A stretch of DNA of 64,000 nt, taken from contig JBGSNA010000011.1 in the NCBI GenBank assembly GCA_041739875.1, forward strand, positions 3,990-67,989. Direction: 5' to 3'. Every line of letters begins with the position of its first letter. Within the stretch, counting starts at the first letter, position 1. This stretch comes from JBBSJZ01 sp041739875 (GTDB lineage: Bacteria; Planctomycetota; Planctomycetia; Pirellulales; Pirellulaceae). The notes beneath the pieces are model-generated. The model did no database searches and was not told the origin of the DNA. It was given only the letters and a program-made list of their open reading frames with translations. Position numbers and translations under genes: made by a program. This document shows, piece by piece, positions 35,423-44,813 of this stretch.

Positions 35423-37348
35423 CTATGACAACGGAAAATTGATAACCCCGTCCCAGTGCGGGGGTGCGACACGGTTGTGTTTCAGTATCAACGACAACAA
35501 GACATCCTTGGGTCGATCGGCAGCGGGCAACGCGTGTAGCCGCTCGTAGGCTTCGGACCATTGAGAATCGACCAGAAGCCGCCAACTCTCTTCGTATTGG
35601 GAAATGTGCTCATCAGAGAGCTGAGCACAATCGTCTGGTGTGTCGGGGCGAAGTTCATAGATCTCCGTTACGGCCTGCATTCCAGCGGGTCGAACTTTGG
35701 CAAGGCGACGGAGCCGCCCCGACTGGACCAGACTCGGCGTTTCCGCTTGCGAGAATTCCTGTTTGCGTGTCGGCAATTGAGCGCGTAGCAGTTTCGCGGT
35801 TGCGGCATCGACAAGAATCTCGGTACCGAACGTCTTGTTGAGTCCTTCGAGGCGGGACGCAAGGTTCACAACGGGTCCAAACGCAGTCACTTTCACTTGA
35901 TCGACCGTCCCGATTTGGCCAGCAACGCCACGGCCCGAAGCGATCCCAATTCCACAACGCAGTTCGGTCACCACACGGCTTGCGTAGTCCGAGCGAATCC
36001 GAAGCGCGGCATCCGCAGCTCGCGATGCGGCATCCGCCTGGGCAAGGGGCCAACCCCAGAATCCCATGGCTGCGTCACCGTGAAAGTCTCCAATCACACC
36101 GCCCGTATCTAGAATGTGATGTGTCATCACGCCCAATGCGTCGCTGACGCGGGCAAGCAATTCTAGCAAGCGTTCGGCGTCTCGTTCCGAATATCGAGAG
36201 AAACCTCGCAAGTCACAAAACATCACACACAAGTCAACTTCGCGCGGCTTGAGCACCTCGTTGGTATCACGCCCAGCGAGTGCTCGCATCACCACCGGTG
36301 CAAAAAACTGGCGCATCGCCGACTGGCGCTGCTGGAGCTGTTGAGCATGACGAACACTTGAGAGCGTTGTCGCCACAAGCCCAGTGAACTTCATGTCGTC
36401 TTCGAGTTCCTCCACTGTGTCTGCATCCGCAACGCGAATACCTGTGCCACTAAATGGACTCTCACTTGTCAGGCTTGCGTTGGCCGATCGATGGCATCCT
36501 GTGACATAAATCGCCCAACTTGGACACGCATCGCTAACGAGCGGCACACAGAACGACCAGTCCACTTCGTCGCTCGCGGTAAACGCAGCTAGAGATTCTC
36601 GTTGGCTTGGCCAAGAATGCAAAATATTCTCGCGACGCTTGATTGCTGTTCGCACAAGCCTGGCGCTGATCGGAGGCGCCGACTCCGCGGGACCGCGGCT
36701 GTCGTAATGCAAAATATGCACGTCCTCATCACCCACACCATCAGGATCAACGTGTGGGTTCGGCTTGGAGAATGAATTGCCGCTATCCGAGATTGAACTC
36801 CCAGCCGTTTTTCTCAGGGCAACAATGGCAACGGCCATCGCGCCGGGCGTTGCGCGCATCAAGACATCAGTCACCCGGACAAGCAATTCATCATCGGTCT
36901 CGCTTCCCGCAACCAAGTCGGGCAGGCGGCTGAGCATGTCGATACGAGCGTCAGAGTCTCGATACGGTTTGTTGGTGAGACGTTGTTGGTCAAAAACATG
37001 CTCAGTGACGTCACCCGAAGGACTCGACTCTCGGGTTCCAGGCCGCTTGGCGAGCATTAACGTTGTTTCGCCAATCACGAAGTGGTCGCCTGGGACCAAG
37101 GTGAAACGAACTCGCTTGATGCCTTGGTGAAAGACGGGGTTCTTGGCTTGAGGCAATACAATGACTTCGACACGTTCATCGTCTTTGGGGACCAATCGCA
37201 CGTGCTGTCGCGAAACCAACGAGTCCCAAGGAATCTGCCAATCGCCTTCGACTCGTCCGATGATCGGCTCGAAACCAGAAAGTACTGACGGAATCTCACG
37301 TCGCCAGCGGTGATCGCTGCGGGCACCTTGGGCAATCAGATCAGCCAT
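35423..37348 (-). CDS. FHA-GAF-class III nucleotide cyclase with non-canonical substrate residues
   Basis: The protein has 641 residues from the ATG opening MADLIAQGA. Residues ~20-100 form an FHA phosphopeptide-binding domain (GRVEGDW, SRQHVRL). A GAF-like region spans ~140-335. The catalytic domain at ~370-525 keeps both metal aspartates, D379 (MFCDLRGF) and D425 (FHGDAAMGFWG), and the transition-state N495 and R499 (VNLASRLEG). The positions that select the purine are D421 and P492 where adenylate cyclases have Lys and Asp/Thr, so the nucleotide used cannot be assumed. The ~70-residue tail with YEESWRLLVDSQWSEAYE is a common C-terminal extension of such cyclases. It probably makes a cyclic nucleotide in response to a phosphorylated partner. 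Confidence 0.85.
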   Translation of the reverse strand: MADLIAQGARSDHRWRREIPSVLSGFEPIIGRVEGDWQIPWDSLVSRQHVRLVPKDDERVEVIVLPQAKNPVFHQGIKRVRFTLVPGDHFVIGETTLMLAKRPGTRESSPSGDVTEHVFDQQRLTNKPYRDSDARIDMLSRLPDLVAGSETDDELLVRVTDVLMRATPGAMAVAIVALRKTAGSSISDSGNSFSKPNPHVDPDGVGDEDVHILHYDSRGPAESAPPISARLVRTAIKRRENILHSWPSQRESLAAFTASDEVDWSFCVPLVSDACPSWAIYVTGCHRSANASLTSESPFSGTGIRVADADTVEELEDDMKFTGLVATTLSSVRHAQQLQQRQSAMRQFFAPVVMRALAGRDTNEVLKPREVDLCVMFCDLRGFSRYSERDAERLLELLARVSDALGVMTHHILDTGGVIGDFHGDAAMGFWGWPLAQADAASRAADAALRIRSDYASRVVTELRCGIGIASGRGVAGQIGTVDQVKVTAFGPVVNLASRLEGLNKTFGTEILVDAATAKLLRAQLPTRKQEFSQAETPSLVQSGRLRRLAKVRPAGMQAVTEIYELRPDTPDDCAQLSDEHISQYEESWRLLVDSQWSEAYERLHALPAADRPKDVLLSLILKHNRVAPPHWDGVINFPLS

Positions 37349-37470
37349 CGAGAAAATGAGCCGTTTTAGGATTTTGGGATTCGAAGGTTCGAATTGGTCT
37401 GGACACAGGCAACCCATAACAACGATTCAACGATGGGAATTCCGTTGTTTTGGCTAGAGAGATTGTAACC

Positions 37471-38001
37471 ATGTCCGAACCGAGTCCGAGCCGCTGGTCG
37501 AATCTTCGTGACAGCTTTGCCGCAATGCGTGAAATGCTAATAGTTGTCGCGATGCTAGCGTTACTTTTGACACCCGCTTCCGTGCGTTCCGTTCTTGAGC
37601 GCGCCGGAATCCGCAGTGTGGCGGGAGTGGAATTCGACACAACCACGCTTCACGAGTCGCGTGATGAATTAATCGCTGCCCAGACCCAGGTCGACGAGCT
37701 ACGAAATGAACTTGCATTGACCCAGCAACAATTCAATCAAGTCGCTGTCTCGACTGGCAACACACGCAATCCAAAATTTACCGAAGTCTCTGAGCTGCTG
37801 GCGAAAAGTCGTCAAAAACTGGATGCGACGGACGGCAGTCTCGGTCGATCAAGAACCATGCAAGACTACTTGTGGCGCAAACATTCCAGCGACCAAGACA
37901 ATGAAACGGGCTCAGCCCCGACCCCGGATAGCGAACCATCCACCATGCCATCCACAGCTGAACATGTGCTGATGCCACCAAGCGATCTTTTTAATCGCTA
38001 G
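37471..38001 (+). CDS. Small membrane protein with coiled coil, unknown function
   Basis: The protein has 176 residues. Residues ~20-37 (AMREMLIVVAMLALLLTP) form one membrane helix. A heptad-like coiled coil follows at ~65-100 (RDELIAAQTQVDELRNELALTQQQF), then a Ser/Pro/Thr-rich tail. I chose the ATG opening MSEPSPSRW because an AGAGAG ribosome-site-like sequence precedes it; a TTG seven codons earlier also fits. It is divergent from the cyclase gene and converges on the flavoprotein gene 5 bp away. No family recognised. Confidence 0.7.
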   Translation: MSEPSPSRWSNLRDSFAAMREMLIVVAMLALLLTPASVRSVLERAGIRSVAGVEFDTTTLHESRDELIAAQTQVDELRNELALTQQQFNQVAVSTGNTRNPKFTEVSELLAKSRQKLDATDGSLGRSRTMQDYLWRKHSSDQDNETGSAPTPDSEPSTMPSTAEHVLMPPSDLFNR

Positions 38002-38006
38002 TTTTA

Positions 38007-39263
38007 TCATGTCTCGGTGCTTGCGGCTGCGATCCCAGCGGCTCGCCCTGTGCTGAAAGCAGCTTGGAAATTGAAACCGCCGATGTTTCCATCAACGTCG
38101 AGGACTTCACCAGCAATGTAGAGCCCGTCATGCAGACGACTCGCCATTGTTTTGGGATCAACTTCCGATAACGCAACGCCGCCAGCGGTGACTTCCGCTT
38201 TGTCAAAGCCGCGTGTTCCCGTGATCGGTAGCGGCATCCGTTTCAGATCACCAACCAATTGCAAGAACGCTTTCTTGGACAATTCACTGAGCGGGACATC
38301 CGGTGTGACGCGACCGACGATGGCCGCTGCCAATCGACTCGGCAACCATTCGCCAACCAGTTGACCAACCCGGCGGCGTCCCGCCGAACTGCGATCGGTG
38401 AGTCGCTCCTTGAGCGTTTCTTCATGAATGTTGGGGATCCAGTCAATTTCAAGCGGCCGATCGGCTGGTGAACTGACTTCCGTAATCGCGCCGCTTACAT
38501 CCATCGCTGCTGGGCCAGAAAATCCAAAGTGTGTCAGCAATAACGAAGACCGTCGACTGGCGACCGGACGTCTTGGGTTAGCGCGATCGCGCACTGACAA
38601 AACGATGTCGTCGATAGTGACTCCGGAAAGATCGCGACTCCACGCGTCGCCACCAACAAGTGGCACGAGCGCTGGACGAGTCCGCACGATCGAGTGACCG
38701 AGCTGGGCAAGCCAGGTGTACGCGTCACCAGTCGTTCCACAGCCGGGCCAGCTTTTACCACCGGCCGTTACTACCAAAGTGTCCGCTTCGAAGGCGTCCG
38801 TTTTCGTTTGAATTGTCCATCCGTTCTCAGTCTTCGAAACACCGGCGACTCCCTGGCATAGCAACAGATTCACACCAGCATCAACGGCTTGCGCATGCAA
38901 TGCATCCCGCACCTGAACCGCTCGATCGCTAACGGGAAACACTTTTCCAGTCTCTTCGACTTTGGTCTCCACGCCGAGCGAATGAAACATTTGAACAACG
39001 TCCGATGGCGGGAACGCGCCAACGCTAGGTTGCAAAAAACGCCCTGACTTTCCGAATGCTGCGATGATTCCCCGCGCATCGGTGTTGTGAGTGATGTTAC
39101 AGCGAGTACCACCAGACATCAGGATCTTCACGCCTGTCTTGGTATTCTTTTCGAGCAGCGTAACCTCGGCACCGCGTTTTGCTGCTTCCGATGCAGCAAC
39201 CATCCCCGCCGCGCCAGCTCCAATCACGACGACGCGTTTGGGTCGATCACCTAGGTAGTTCAT
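38007..39263 (-). CDS. FAD-dependent oxidoreductase of the HI0933/BaiN/YhiN family
   Basis: The protein has 418 residues, the usual size. The FAD-binding Rossmann motif is VVVIGAGAAGMVAASEAAKRG, followed by GVKILMSGGTRCNITH, which is the family hallmark. LVVTAGGKSWPGCGTTGDAY in the middle and LYIAGEVLDVDGNIGGFNFQAAFSTG at the C-terminus complete the nucleotide site. Members are flavoproteins whose physiological substrate is mostly unknown; BaiN acts on bile-acid intermediates in gut clostridia, which is not expected here. Cytoplasmic, monocistronic by context. Confidence 0.92.
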   Translation of the reverse strand: MNYLGDRPKRVVVIGAGAAGMVAASEAAKRGAEVTLLEKNTKTGVKILMSGGTRCNITHNTDARGIIAAFGKSGRFLQPSVGAFPPSDVVQMFHSLGVETKVEETGKVFPVSDRAVQVRDALHAQAVDAGVNLLLCQGVAGVSKTENGWTIQTKTDAFEADTLVVTAGGKSWPGCGTTGDAYTWLAQLGHSIVRTRPALVPLVGGDAWSRDLSGVTIDDIVLSVRDRANPRRPVASRRSSLLLTHFGFSGPAAMDVSGAITEVSSPADRPLEIDWIPNIHEETLKERLTDRSSAGRRRVGQLVGEWLPSRLAAAIVGRVTPDVPLSELSKKAFLQLVGDLKRMPLPITGTRGFDKAEVTAGGVALSEVDPKTMASRLHDGLYIAGEVLDVDGNIGGFNFQAAFSTGRAAGIAAASTET

Positions 39264-39401
39264 CGAAGCTCCGAAAATACATTTGAAATTTCATTCAGGT
39301 TCGAGGTAAATATTGAATAGAGGGAACTGCCCTCAAGTCGATGACAAATATTGGCGGAATGGTTTTCTGAAAGCAGTTACCAAACTGAATCCACCACGAC
39401 G

Positions 39402-40604
39402 ATGTGTTGGATGAATCCTTCTTCAATCGAAGCCTTCATCATGTTGGAAAATTGGCAAAGTGACTCGGTTGCGCAATCACCCTCAAACGCAACGGCAAGC
39501 TCCTGGAATTCTCCTTCGAATCGAACTAAATCGACCCTTGAAAAGAGTTTTTCATTTGCTCAAGCGAGGTCGCTGATTCAGGATCTGAATCGTCCGAAAG
39601 CTTGGATTTATTGGACAGATTTTCTATTGTCCATCATGGCTGGCCACATCACGTTCCACCTAATGTACTTTTTACCGAAATGGTATCCGCAAGCCTTGTG
39701 GGTTGGGCCGGCAATGGCGGGATGCTATGCGGCCACGTTGATTCTGTACATGCGGGCACTAATGTTCATCCATGAATTAGTGCACTTGCCTCGTGGCCAG
39801 TTCCGTGGCTTCCGCATCGTTTGGAATGCCTTGTGTGGTGTCTTTTTTCTGGTGCCGTCGTTTTTGTACTACCCGCATGTGGATCACCATCGTCGAAAAC
39901 ACTATGGAACGGAGCATGATGGCGAGTACCTCGCTTTGTCAAACCATGGTAAATGGATGATCGTTGGGTTCGTTCTCCAAGCGATCATCATTCCGCCACT
40001 GGCGCTGTTTCGGTTCTTGGTGATCAGCCCAATGTGCTGGATGTTTCCTAAGCTTCGGCCATACGTTCATCGCCATATGTCGACCATGGTTGTCGACCCG
40101 TTCTACGAACGCACCGACGCGAGCGACAAGCTAATGCGAGTCGTTTACTTGCAAGAAGCACTTTGTTTTGCGTGGTGTGTTTGGTTCTTGTTGCGTGGCG
40201 GCTTGATGCGAGACGAATGGATCGATCCGTTTTGGGGGATCGCATACGCGGTCGGTGTTGGCATTTTGATTCTCAACGAAGTTCGCACGCTTGGAGCCCA
40301 CCGCTGGACCAACCAAGGCGATGAAATGACGTTCGAAGAGCAACTCCTGGATAGCGTGAATTATCCGAACCATGCTTGGATCACGGAGCTTTGGGGGCCG
40401 ATCGGTACGCGCTATCACGCGCTACATCACTTATTCCCGAGCTTGCCGTACCATAACCTCGGTAAAGCACATCGACGCTTGAGTGAGAGTCTTCCCGCGG
40501 ATTCACTCTATCATCGCACCAGCGCCGATAGCCTCTTTGGCGAGGTGGCTTCGCTTTGGCGTCGTGCAACGGAAAATCAAAAAGCAGCGAAAGCGATCAC
40601 GTGA
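39402..40604 (+). CDS. Fatty acid desaturase (membrane di-iron)
   Basis: The protein has 400 residues from the first ATG; ATGs at 39411 and 39441 and a TTG at 39351 are also possible, because the N-terminal ~50 residues are poorly conserved Ser/Asn-rich sequence. Three histidine boxes bind the di-iron centre: HELVH, HVDHHRRKH and HALHHLFPSLPYH. Four to six membrane helices lie between them. It inserts a double bond into acyl chains of membrane lipids (sphingolipid or carotenoid desaturation are family alternatives). Converges on the FtsK-like gene with a 23-bp gap. Confidence 0.85.
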   Translation: MCWMNPSSIEAFIMLENWQSDSVAQSPSNATASSWNSPSNRTKSTLEKSFSFAQARSLIQDLNRPKAWIYWTDFLLSIMAGHITFHLMYFLPKWYPQALWVGPAMAGCYAATLILYMRALMFIHELVHLPRGQFRGFRIVWNALCGVFFLVPSFLYYPHVDHHRRKHYGTEHDGEYLALSNHGKWMIVGFVLQAIIIPPLALFRFLVISPMCWMFPKLRPYVHRHMSTMVVDPFYERTDASDKLMRVVYLQEALCFAWCVWFLLRGGLMRDEWIDPFWGIAYAVGVGILILNEVRTLGAHRWTNQGDEMTFEEQLLDSVNYPNHAWITELWGPIGTRYHALHHLFPSLPYHNLGKAHRRLSESLPADSLYHRTSADSLFGEVASLWRRATENQKAAKAIT

Positions 40605-40627
40605 ACTCCATTGCTTGAGTGCGCTGT

Positions 40628-43600
40628 TCACGACAACCAGGCACGAACGGTTTCCGCGTTTGGCATGTTCACGAATCGGAACTTCGTCAATTTGCCGTCG
40701 GCGTCGTCATACACGAGCATCGTTGCCGCAGAGAGGTCGGAGGCCGCAGGCGTATCGATTAGCATCGACGAATCGCTTGCATTCAGCACGCCAAGGATCC
40801 GCAATTCGAGGTCGTGTTGGGATGCACGCGGCAGCCATCTCGACAAGGTTTCCGTACTGTTACAGGCGAGTATCGTGAATACACGAGCGCTCGGTCCGTC
40901 ACGTAATAGTGTCTGAAGCAAAGCCGCCGCCGACACTTTGCCCGCCGAGTCGAGGGAGAAATGAAAGGAATCGTCTTGACGCAGATCACGAAACCGATCG
41001 AGCGGGTCGATCACGACAACGATTGGCTCGACTTCTTCGTCAACTTCACCGCGTCGTCCAACCCACTCGACGAGTTCCTTTAGCTTGGTCTCACAGTCAC
41101 GTGGCTTCACCGTCTCCACGTGAATCCCCGCCTCGCTCAACCAAGGCGCCAAAGATGGCGGATCGTCAACGCGAGCTCCATCAAAATACGCTACCTTCAA
41201 ATCCGCGTGTCCCTTCGCCATGCACGAAATCATCGACGCAAGCAGCGCAGGTCGGTTCTCAACCACACCGACAAGCAAGACATTTCGACCCGCATTGCGA
41301 CTGAGTTCCAAGGTAACCGGTGGCCCAATTTCTACCGCTTCGCCAAGTAACCCACGAAGCGTGCCGCTCGACGGTGGATGGATGGTAACTGCGTCCACAA
41401 GCATCGTGGTCCATTTCGCCGGCCGATTGCCTTCGAACACAACTGTCGGCGCATACAACGCTCGGCTGTGTTGATCACGAGCGGAAATTGCCGCGAGCAT
41501 GTCGCGATGCGAATCGCTCGACAACCACGCGACTTGGAACGGTTGATTGCCTTCGATGAGTCCTCCAGCATCGTTGTAAATGGCTTCACCGGGGCGACTC
41601 AACAATCGCGCAGCGGTGTTGTCATCGGACAAGATCATCGCGGCATCCGATTCACTGCACTGCATTGCGATTCGCACCGCCATTTGGCCGAGCGTCGCTC
41701 GAGGCAACGAGTATGCACCCGCGAGAGATTGGCTGCTAAGCACCACGTGCATCCCGAAGGACCGTCCTTGGCGAACCAAACGGTCCAGCAACATGGCACA
41801 GTCCGCTGCCAAGCGGTCATCTCGCAAAAACAACTCTTGAAATTCGTCCACGACGAGCATCAATCGAGGCATCTCTTTGCCAGTCGCACGTCGATATTCG
41901 GAAATTTCCTGCACAGCGGCACCGCGGAACAACTCGCCTCGCTGCTGAAGTTCCCCATCCAATCGTTGCAAAACACTGCGACCGAATTCGCGTTCACTTT
42001 CGATACCGATGACTCGCATGCTCGCGAGTTCACTGTCGGCATAAAGTTTGAACTCAACGCCTTTCTTGAAATCTAAGAGATAGAATTGCAACTCACTCGG
42101 AGGATATTGATGCATGCCGGCTGTGATGATGGCATGTAGCAGTGTGCTTTTTCCAGAGCCCGTTTTACCCGCGATGAGCGTATGTTGACGGACGCCTTCG
42201 CCCAGGTCGATCGCGAGAGTTCGGTTAGCACCCTGGCTGCCGATCGGAATGCGAATCCCCATGCCTGTGCGGTGGGCACCGTCCGATAAAGGTGTAAGAA
42301 TACTTGCCAGAGGTATCTCGACTTTTGCCGCTGTGGCCGCGGCCTCGCCAATCGTTTGCGAGAGGGTATCACGCATTGACACCGGCGGCGAACCAGCTGG
42401 GACAAACTTAAATTCGCTGGCGAAACTCTGGTCAAGGCTCCATACGCCTGCATTGTCAATCCGCAAACTCAACATGCGATCCTTGCCCGGAAGCGGCATG
42501 TCGGGCGGCCAAGGTTTAGAATCATCACAGACAAGTAGCGTGATGATTCCACAACGCGCACCGCTTTCAAGCAACGCGCGAAGGTGTTTGTAACCATCGC
42601 GACTGAGCCCTTCCGGCAATCCGATGGCCGCGATCACGTGATACGGCTCAGCCATCGAACCGGCCAACTCGTTGTAGTCTTCGATCCTGGCGAATCGATC
42701 CCGCAAGCACGATTGCAAAATATCTTCGACGTGATGCGCAAGTTCTCCTAGCCGAGCTTCGATCTTGCTTTCCTCCGTCCAAACTCGGTGGCTAACGATT
42801 GACGGTTCGTGATCACCGAGCGCCATAAAGCTGGTGAAGTGTTGGCCTCGACCGAGCGGATCAATCAACGTCATCTTCACACGCCCAGGCTTGCCTCCGG
42901 TAAGCATGCGCCACAAGATCTGGTGCACCACATCGATCGCAGCATTCAATTTCGCGGACGGACAATGAATCACGAGTCCACAATTCAGTCGACGGTGAAT
43001 GACGACGGGCAACGACTCGGGAACAAGCTGGCTCATTGCGCCACTTGTCGACGCTGCAACATCCTCCACACGAGCGTCTTGATGAAACTTCATCTCGTTG
43101 ACTCGATGCAGGTGCTCCCCTACACGAAGCTCACCGACCGGCACGAAATCGACTCGACTCTCGGCGGGCTGAGCATTTTGTGCAACGACGGACCAATCAG
43201 GAAATCGTTGCTGAACGATGTGGTTTGCCACAAAAATGCGATTGAATCCGCGACGAATACCTTGCTGTAATCGTTCGCGAAAACGTGACAATTCGTGATG
43301 GCGTTTTGCCTTGGCGTTCGCACTCAGTTCGGTGAGCCGGCTTTCGTTTGAGGCAATCTGTTGCGTAATGGACAACGCTACTTTGTCGGCCTCCGCTCGC
43401 ATGCTGCCGGTACATTCGTCGATCGCCGTGGTGAATGTTCGGTCAATACTCGCCATGTGTTTCGTTAGCTTCTCGCAAGCGTCACGTTCCTCACGCGCAA
43501 GGCGCGTTTCCATCTCAGCAATGTGGTCGACTTCCCAGCGATGAGCCGCATCAAGGTGTGAATCACGTCGCTGGATCAACTCTGCGGAAGCTTCGCTGGC

Positions 43601-44518
43601 GATTCGCTTGGAGATACGGCGTCCCGCATCGGAACACGCGTCACTCAACAATTCGATGCGTTCAATCTTCGGGTACAGTTGGCGTGTCAACCGCTTCAAC
43701 GGCAACAACTTGACGATATAGGCGATGAACGCGATCAGGCTTGCGATCGGTACACCGACCCCCATCATGAGCCACGGCGGGTCAGGCGTGAAAACATACG
43801 CAGCTGCAGCCCAGATCCCCATGAAGAGAATGGCTCCGAGCGGGAATAGAAACATCTTCGACGCGATCCCCGAACGCATTTGCGAAAGGATCTCGTCACT
43901 TGCTTGGCTAAACGACTCGATTGCCGCAAGCGACTCCGCCACGGTGTGGATTTTTGGTTCGGGGAATTCTTCAGCGGCCGCCGTACCATCGACGGCAGGC
44001 AGTTGCTCGAGTCGCTGAATCGTTAGCTCGCGCGCCGCCGTGATGGTCTCTTGCAACGGGATCATCGCTGCGTCGATTGCGTTGAACTCTTTTTTTCGCT
44101 TGATACCCGGCTGGTTTTTCTCATGCTCAAATTGTTGCAGCACGGCCTGGCGACGCACTTCCACTTTCTGTTCGATGGTCTTGCGTTCGTCCGCAACTTT
44201 TCGGCGATAAATTGCGGCGAGTCGATTGAGGTCTTGTCGCACGGTGACGGTGGTTGACTCGTACTGAGCGATTAGATTTTCTTCAGACGCATCCCATTGG
44301 GTCAACATCGAACGACGCTGCAGGCGACACGACTCCGCTTGCGTCTGGCGTTGGTGTTCGTGCTCAGCCAACTCCGACGATTCGTCGAGCACGTGCTGTT
44401 GCTCAATTTGCGTCAACTGTTCGGCCCAGTGTCGCGAGCGTGATTCGAGCGACGAGAGGAGTCGTCGCGATCGCGCGAGGCTGAATAGTCCTGGAGGGCT
44501 TAGGGAGGTGTCTTTCAT
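40628..44518 (-). CDS. FtsK/SpoIIIE-family ATPase resembling type VII secretion EccC
   Basis: The protein has 1296 residues. Residues 25-175 and ~300-425 are long coiled coils; two membrane helices lie at about 221-242 and 249-270. A domain at ~500-700 contains VKMTLIDPLGRGQHF and looks like an ATPase fold without Walker motifs. The active FtsK domain has Walker A GKTGSGKST at 784-792, Walker B LMLVVDEF at 886-893 and VLSSQSLAG after it. The C-terminal ~220 residues form a further degenerate P-loop-like domain (RNVLLVGVVENRPALL, PIVVVIDPLDRF). Two membrane helices followed by several ATPase modules is the layout of EccC/EssC rather than of FtsK, which also carries a DNA-binding gamma domain absent here. 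It lies in one transcription unit with a WXG100-like protein. Confidence 0.87.
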   Translation of the reverse strand: MKDTSLSPPGLFSLARSRRLLSSLESRSRHWAEQLTQIEQQHVLDESSELAEHEHQRQTQAESCRLQRRSMLTQWDASEENLIAQYESTTVTVRQDLNRLAAIYRRKVADERKTIEQKVEVRRQAVLQQFEHEKNQPGIKRKKEFNAIDAAMIPLQETITAARELTIQRLEQLPAVDGTAAAEEFPEPKIHTVAESLAAIESFSQASDEILSQMRSGIASKMFLFPLGAILFMGIWAAAAYVFTPDPPWLMMGVGVPIASLIAFIAYIVKLLPLKRLTRQLYPKIERIELLSDACSDAGRRISKRIASEASAELIQRRDSHLDAAHRWEVDHIAEMETRLAREERDACEKLTKHMASIDRTFTTAIDECTGSMRAEADKVALSITQQIASNESRLTELSANAKAKRHHELSRFRERLQQGIRRGFNRIFVANHIVQQRFPDWSVVAQNAQPAESRVDFVPVGELRVGEHLHRVNEMKFHQDARVEDVAASTSGAMSQLVPESLPVVIHRRLNCGLVIHCPSAKLNAAIDVVHQILWRMLTGGKPGRVKMTLIDPLGRGQHFTSFMALGDHEPSIVSHRVWTEESKIEARLGELAHHVEDILQSCLRDRFARIEDYNELAGSMAEPYHVIAAIGLPEGLSRDGYKHLRALLESGARCGIITLLVCDDSKPWPPDMPLPGKDRMLSLRIDNAGVWSLDQSFASEFKFVPAGSPPVSMRDTLSQTIGEAAATAAKVEIPLASILTPLSDGAHRTGMGIRIPIGSQGANRTLAIDLGEGVRQHTLIAGKTGSGKSTLLHAIITAGMHQYPPSELQFYLLDFKKGVEFKLYADSELASMRVIGIESEREFGRSVLQRLDGELQQRGELFRGAAVQEISEYRRATGKEMPRLMLVVDEFQELFLRDDRLAADCAMLLDRLVRQGRSFGMHVVLSSQSLAGAYSLPRATLGQMAVRIAMQCSESDAAMILSDDNTAARLLSRPGEAIYNDAGGLIEGNQPFQVAWLSSDSHRDMLAAISARDQHSRALYAPTVVFEGNRPAKWTTMLVDAVTIHPPSSGTLRGLLGEAVEIGPPVTLELSRNAGRNVLLVGVVENRPALLASMISCMAKGHADLKVAYFDGARVDDPPSLAPWLSEAGIHVETVKPRDCETKLKELVEWVGRRGEVDEEVEPIVVVIDPLDRFRDLRQDDSFHFSLDSAGKVSAAALLQTLLRDGPSARVFTILACNSTETLSRWLPRASQHDLELRILGVLNASDSSMLIDTPAASDLSAATMLVYDDADGKLTKFRFVNMPNAETVRAWLS

Positions 44519-44561
44519 AGCCGGATCATTGTACTTGCACTTAGAAAACGCGGTCGGAGGG

Positions 44562-44798
44562 TCAGTCGGGATCGCTCAACTCCCGATCGGCTTGACGGAC
44601 AACATTCTCGAATTCGTGCAATGCAGCTGTGAAGCGAGAAAGCGTGGGCCCGATCGTCGACAATCGTTCCAGCTCGAATTTGCGGCATCGATCGTCGAGC
44701 CAATTCTCACGAACGACCGCCCAACTACGCGCAAACTCACTAAAACCATGGCGAAACCGGTTTTCCGAGTCCACGAGTGCTCCCAAATTGACTGACAT
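44562..44798 (-). CDS. WXG100-like small helical protein
   Basis: The protein has 78 residues, two predicted helices. The central WAVVRENWLDDRCRKFELERL has the W-x-D-x2-x2-F-E pattern found in small proteins encoded beside FtsK/SpoIIIE ATPases in planctomycetes and resembles the WxG turn of ESX substrates. The start MSVNLGALVD was chosen; an upstream in-frame start would abut the preceding stop directly. It sits between the HEAT-like gene and the EccC-like ATPase, which begins 43 bp downstream. A role as a secreted substrate or structural adaptor of the ATPase is inferred from size, motif and position. Confidence 0.75.
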   Translation of the reverse strand: MSVNLGALVDSENRFRHGFSEFARSWAVVRENWLDDRCRKFELERLSTIGPTLSRFTAALHEFENVVRQADRELSDPD

Positions 44799-44813
44799 CG
44801 AACTCGCCCTCAA

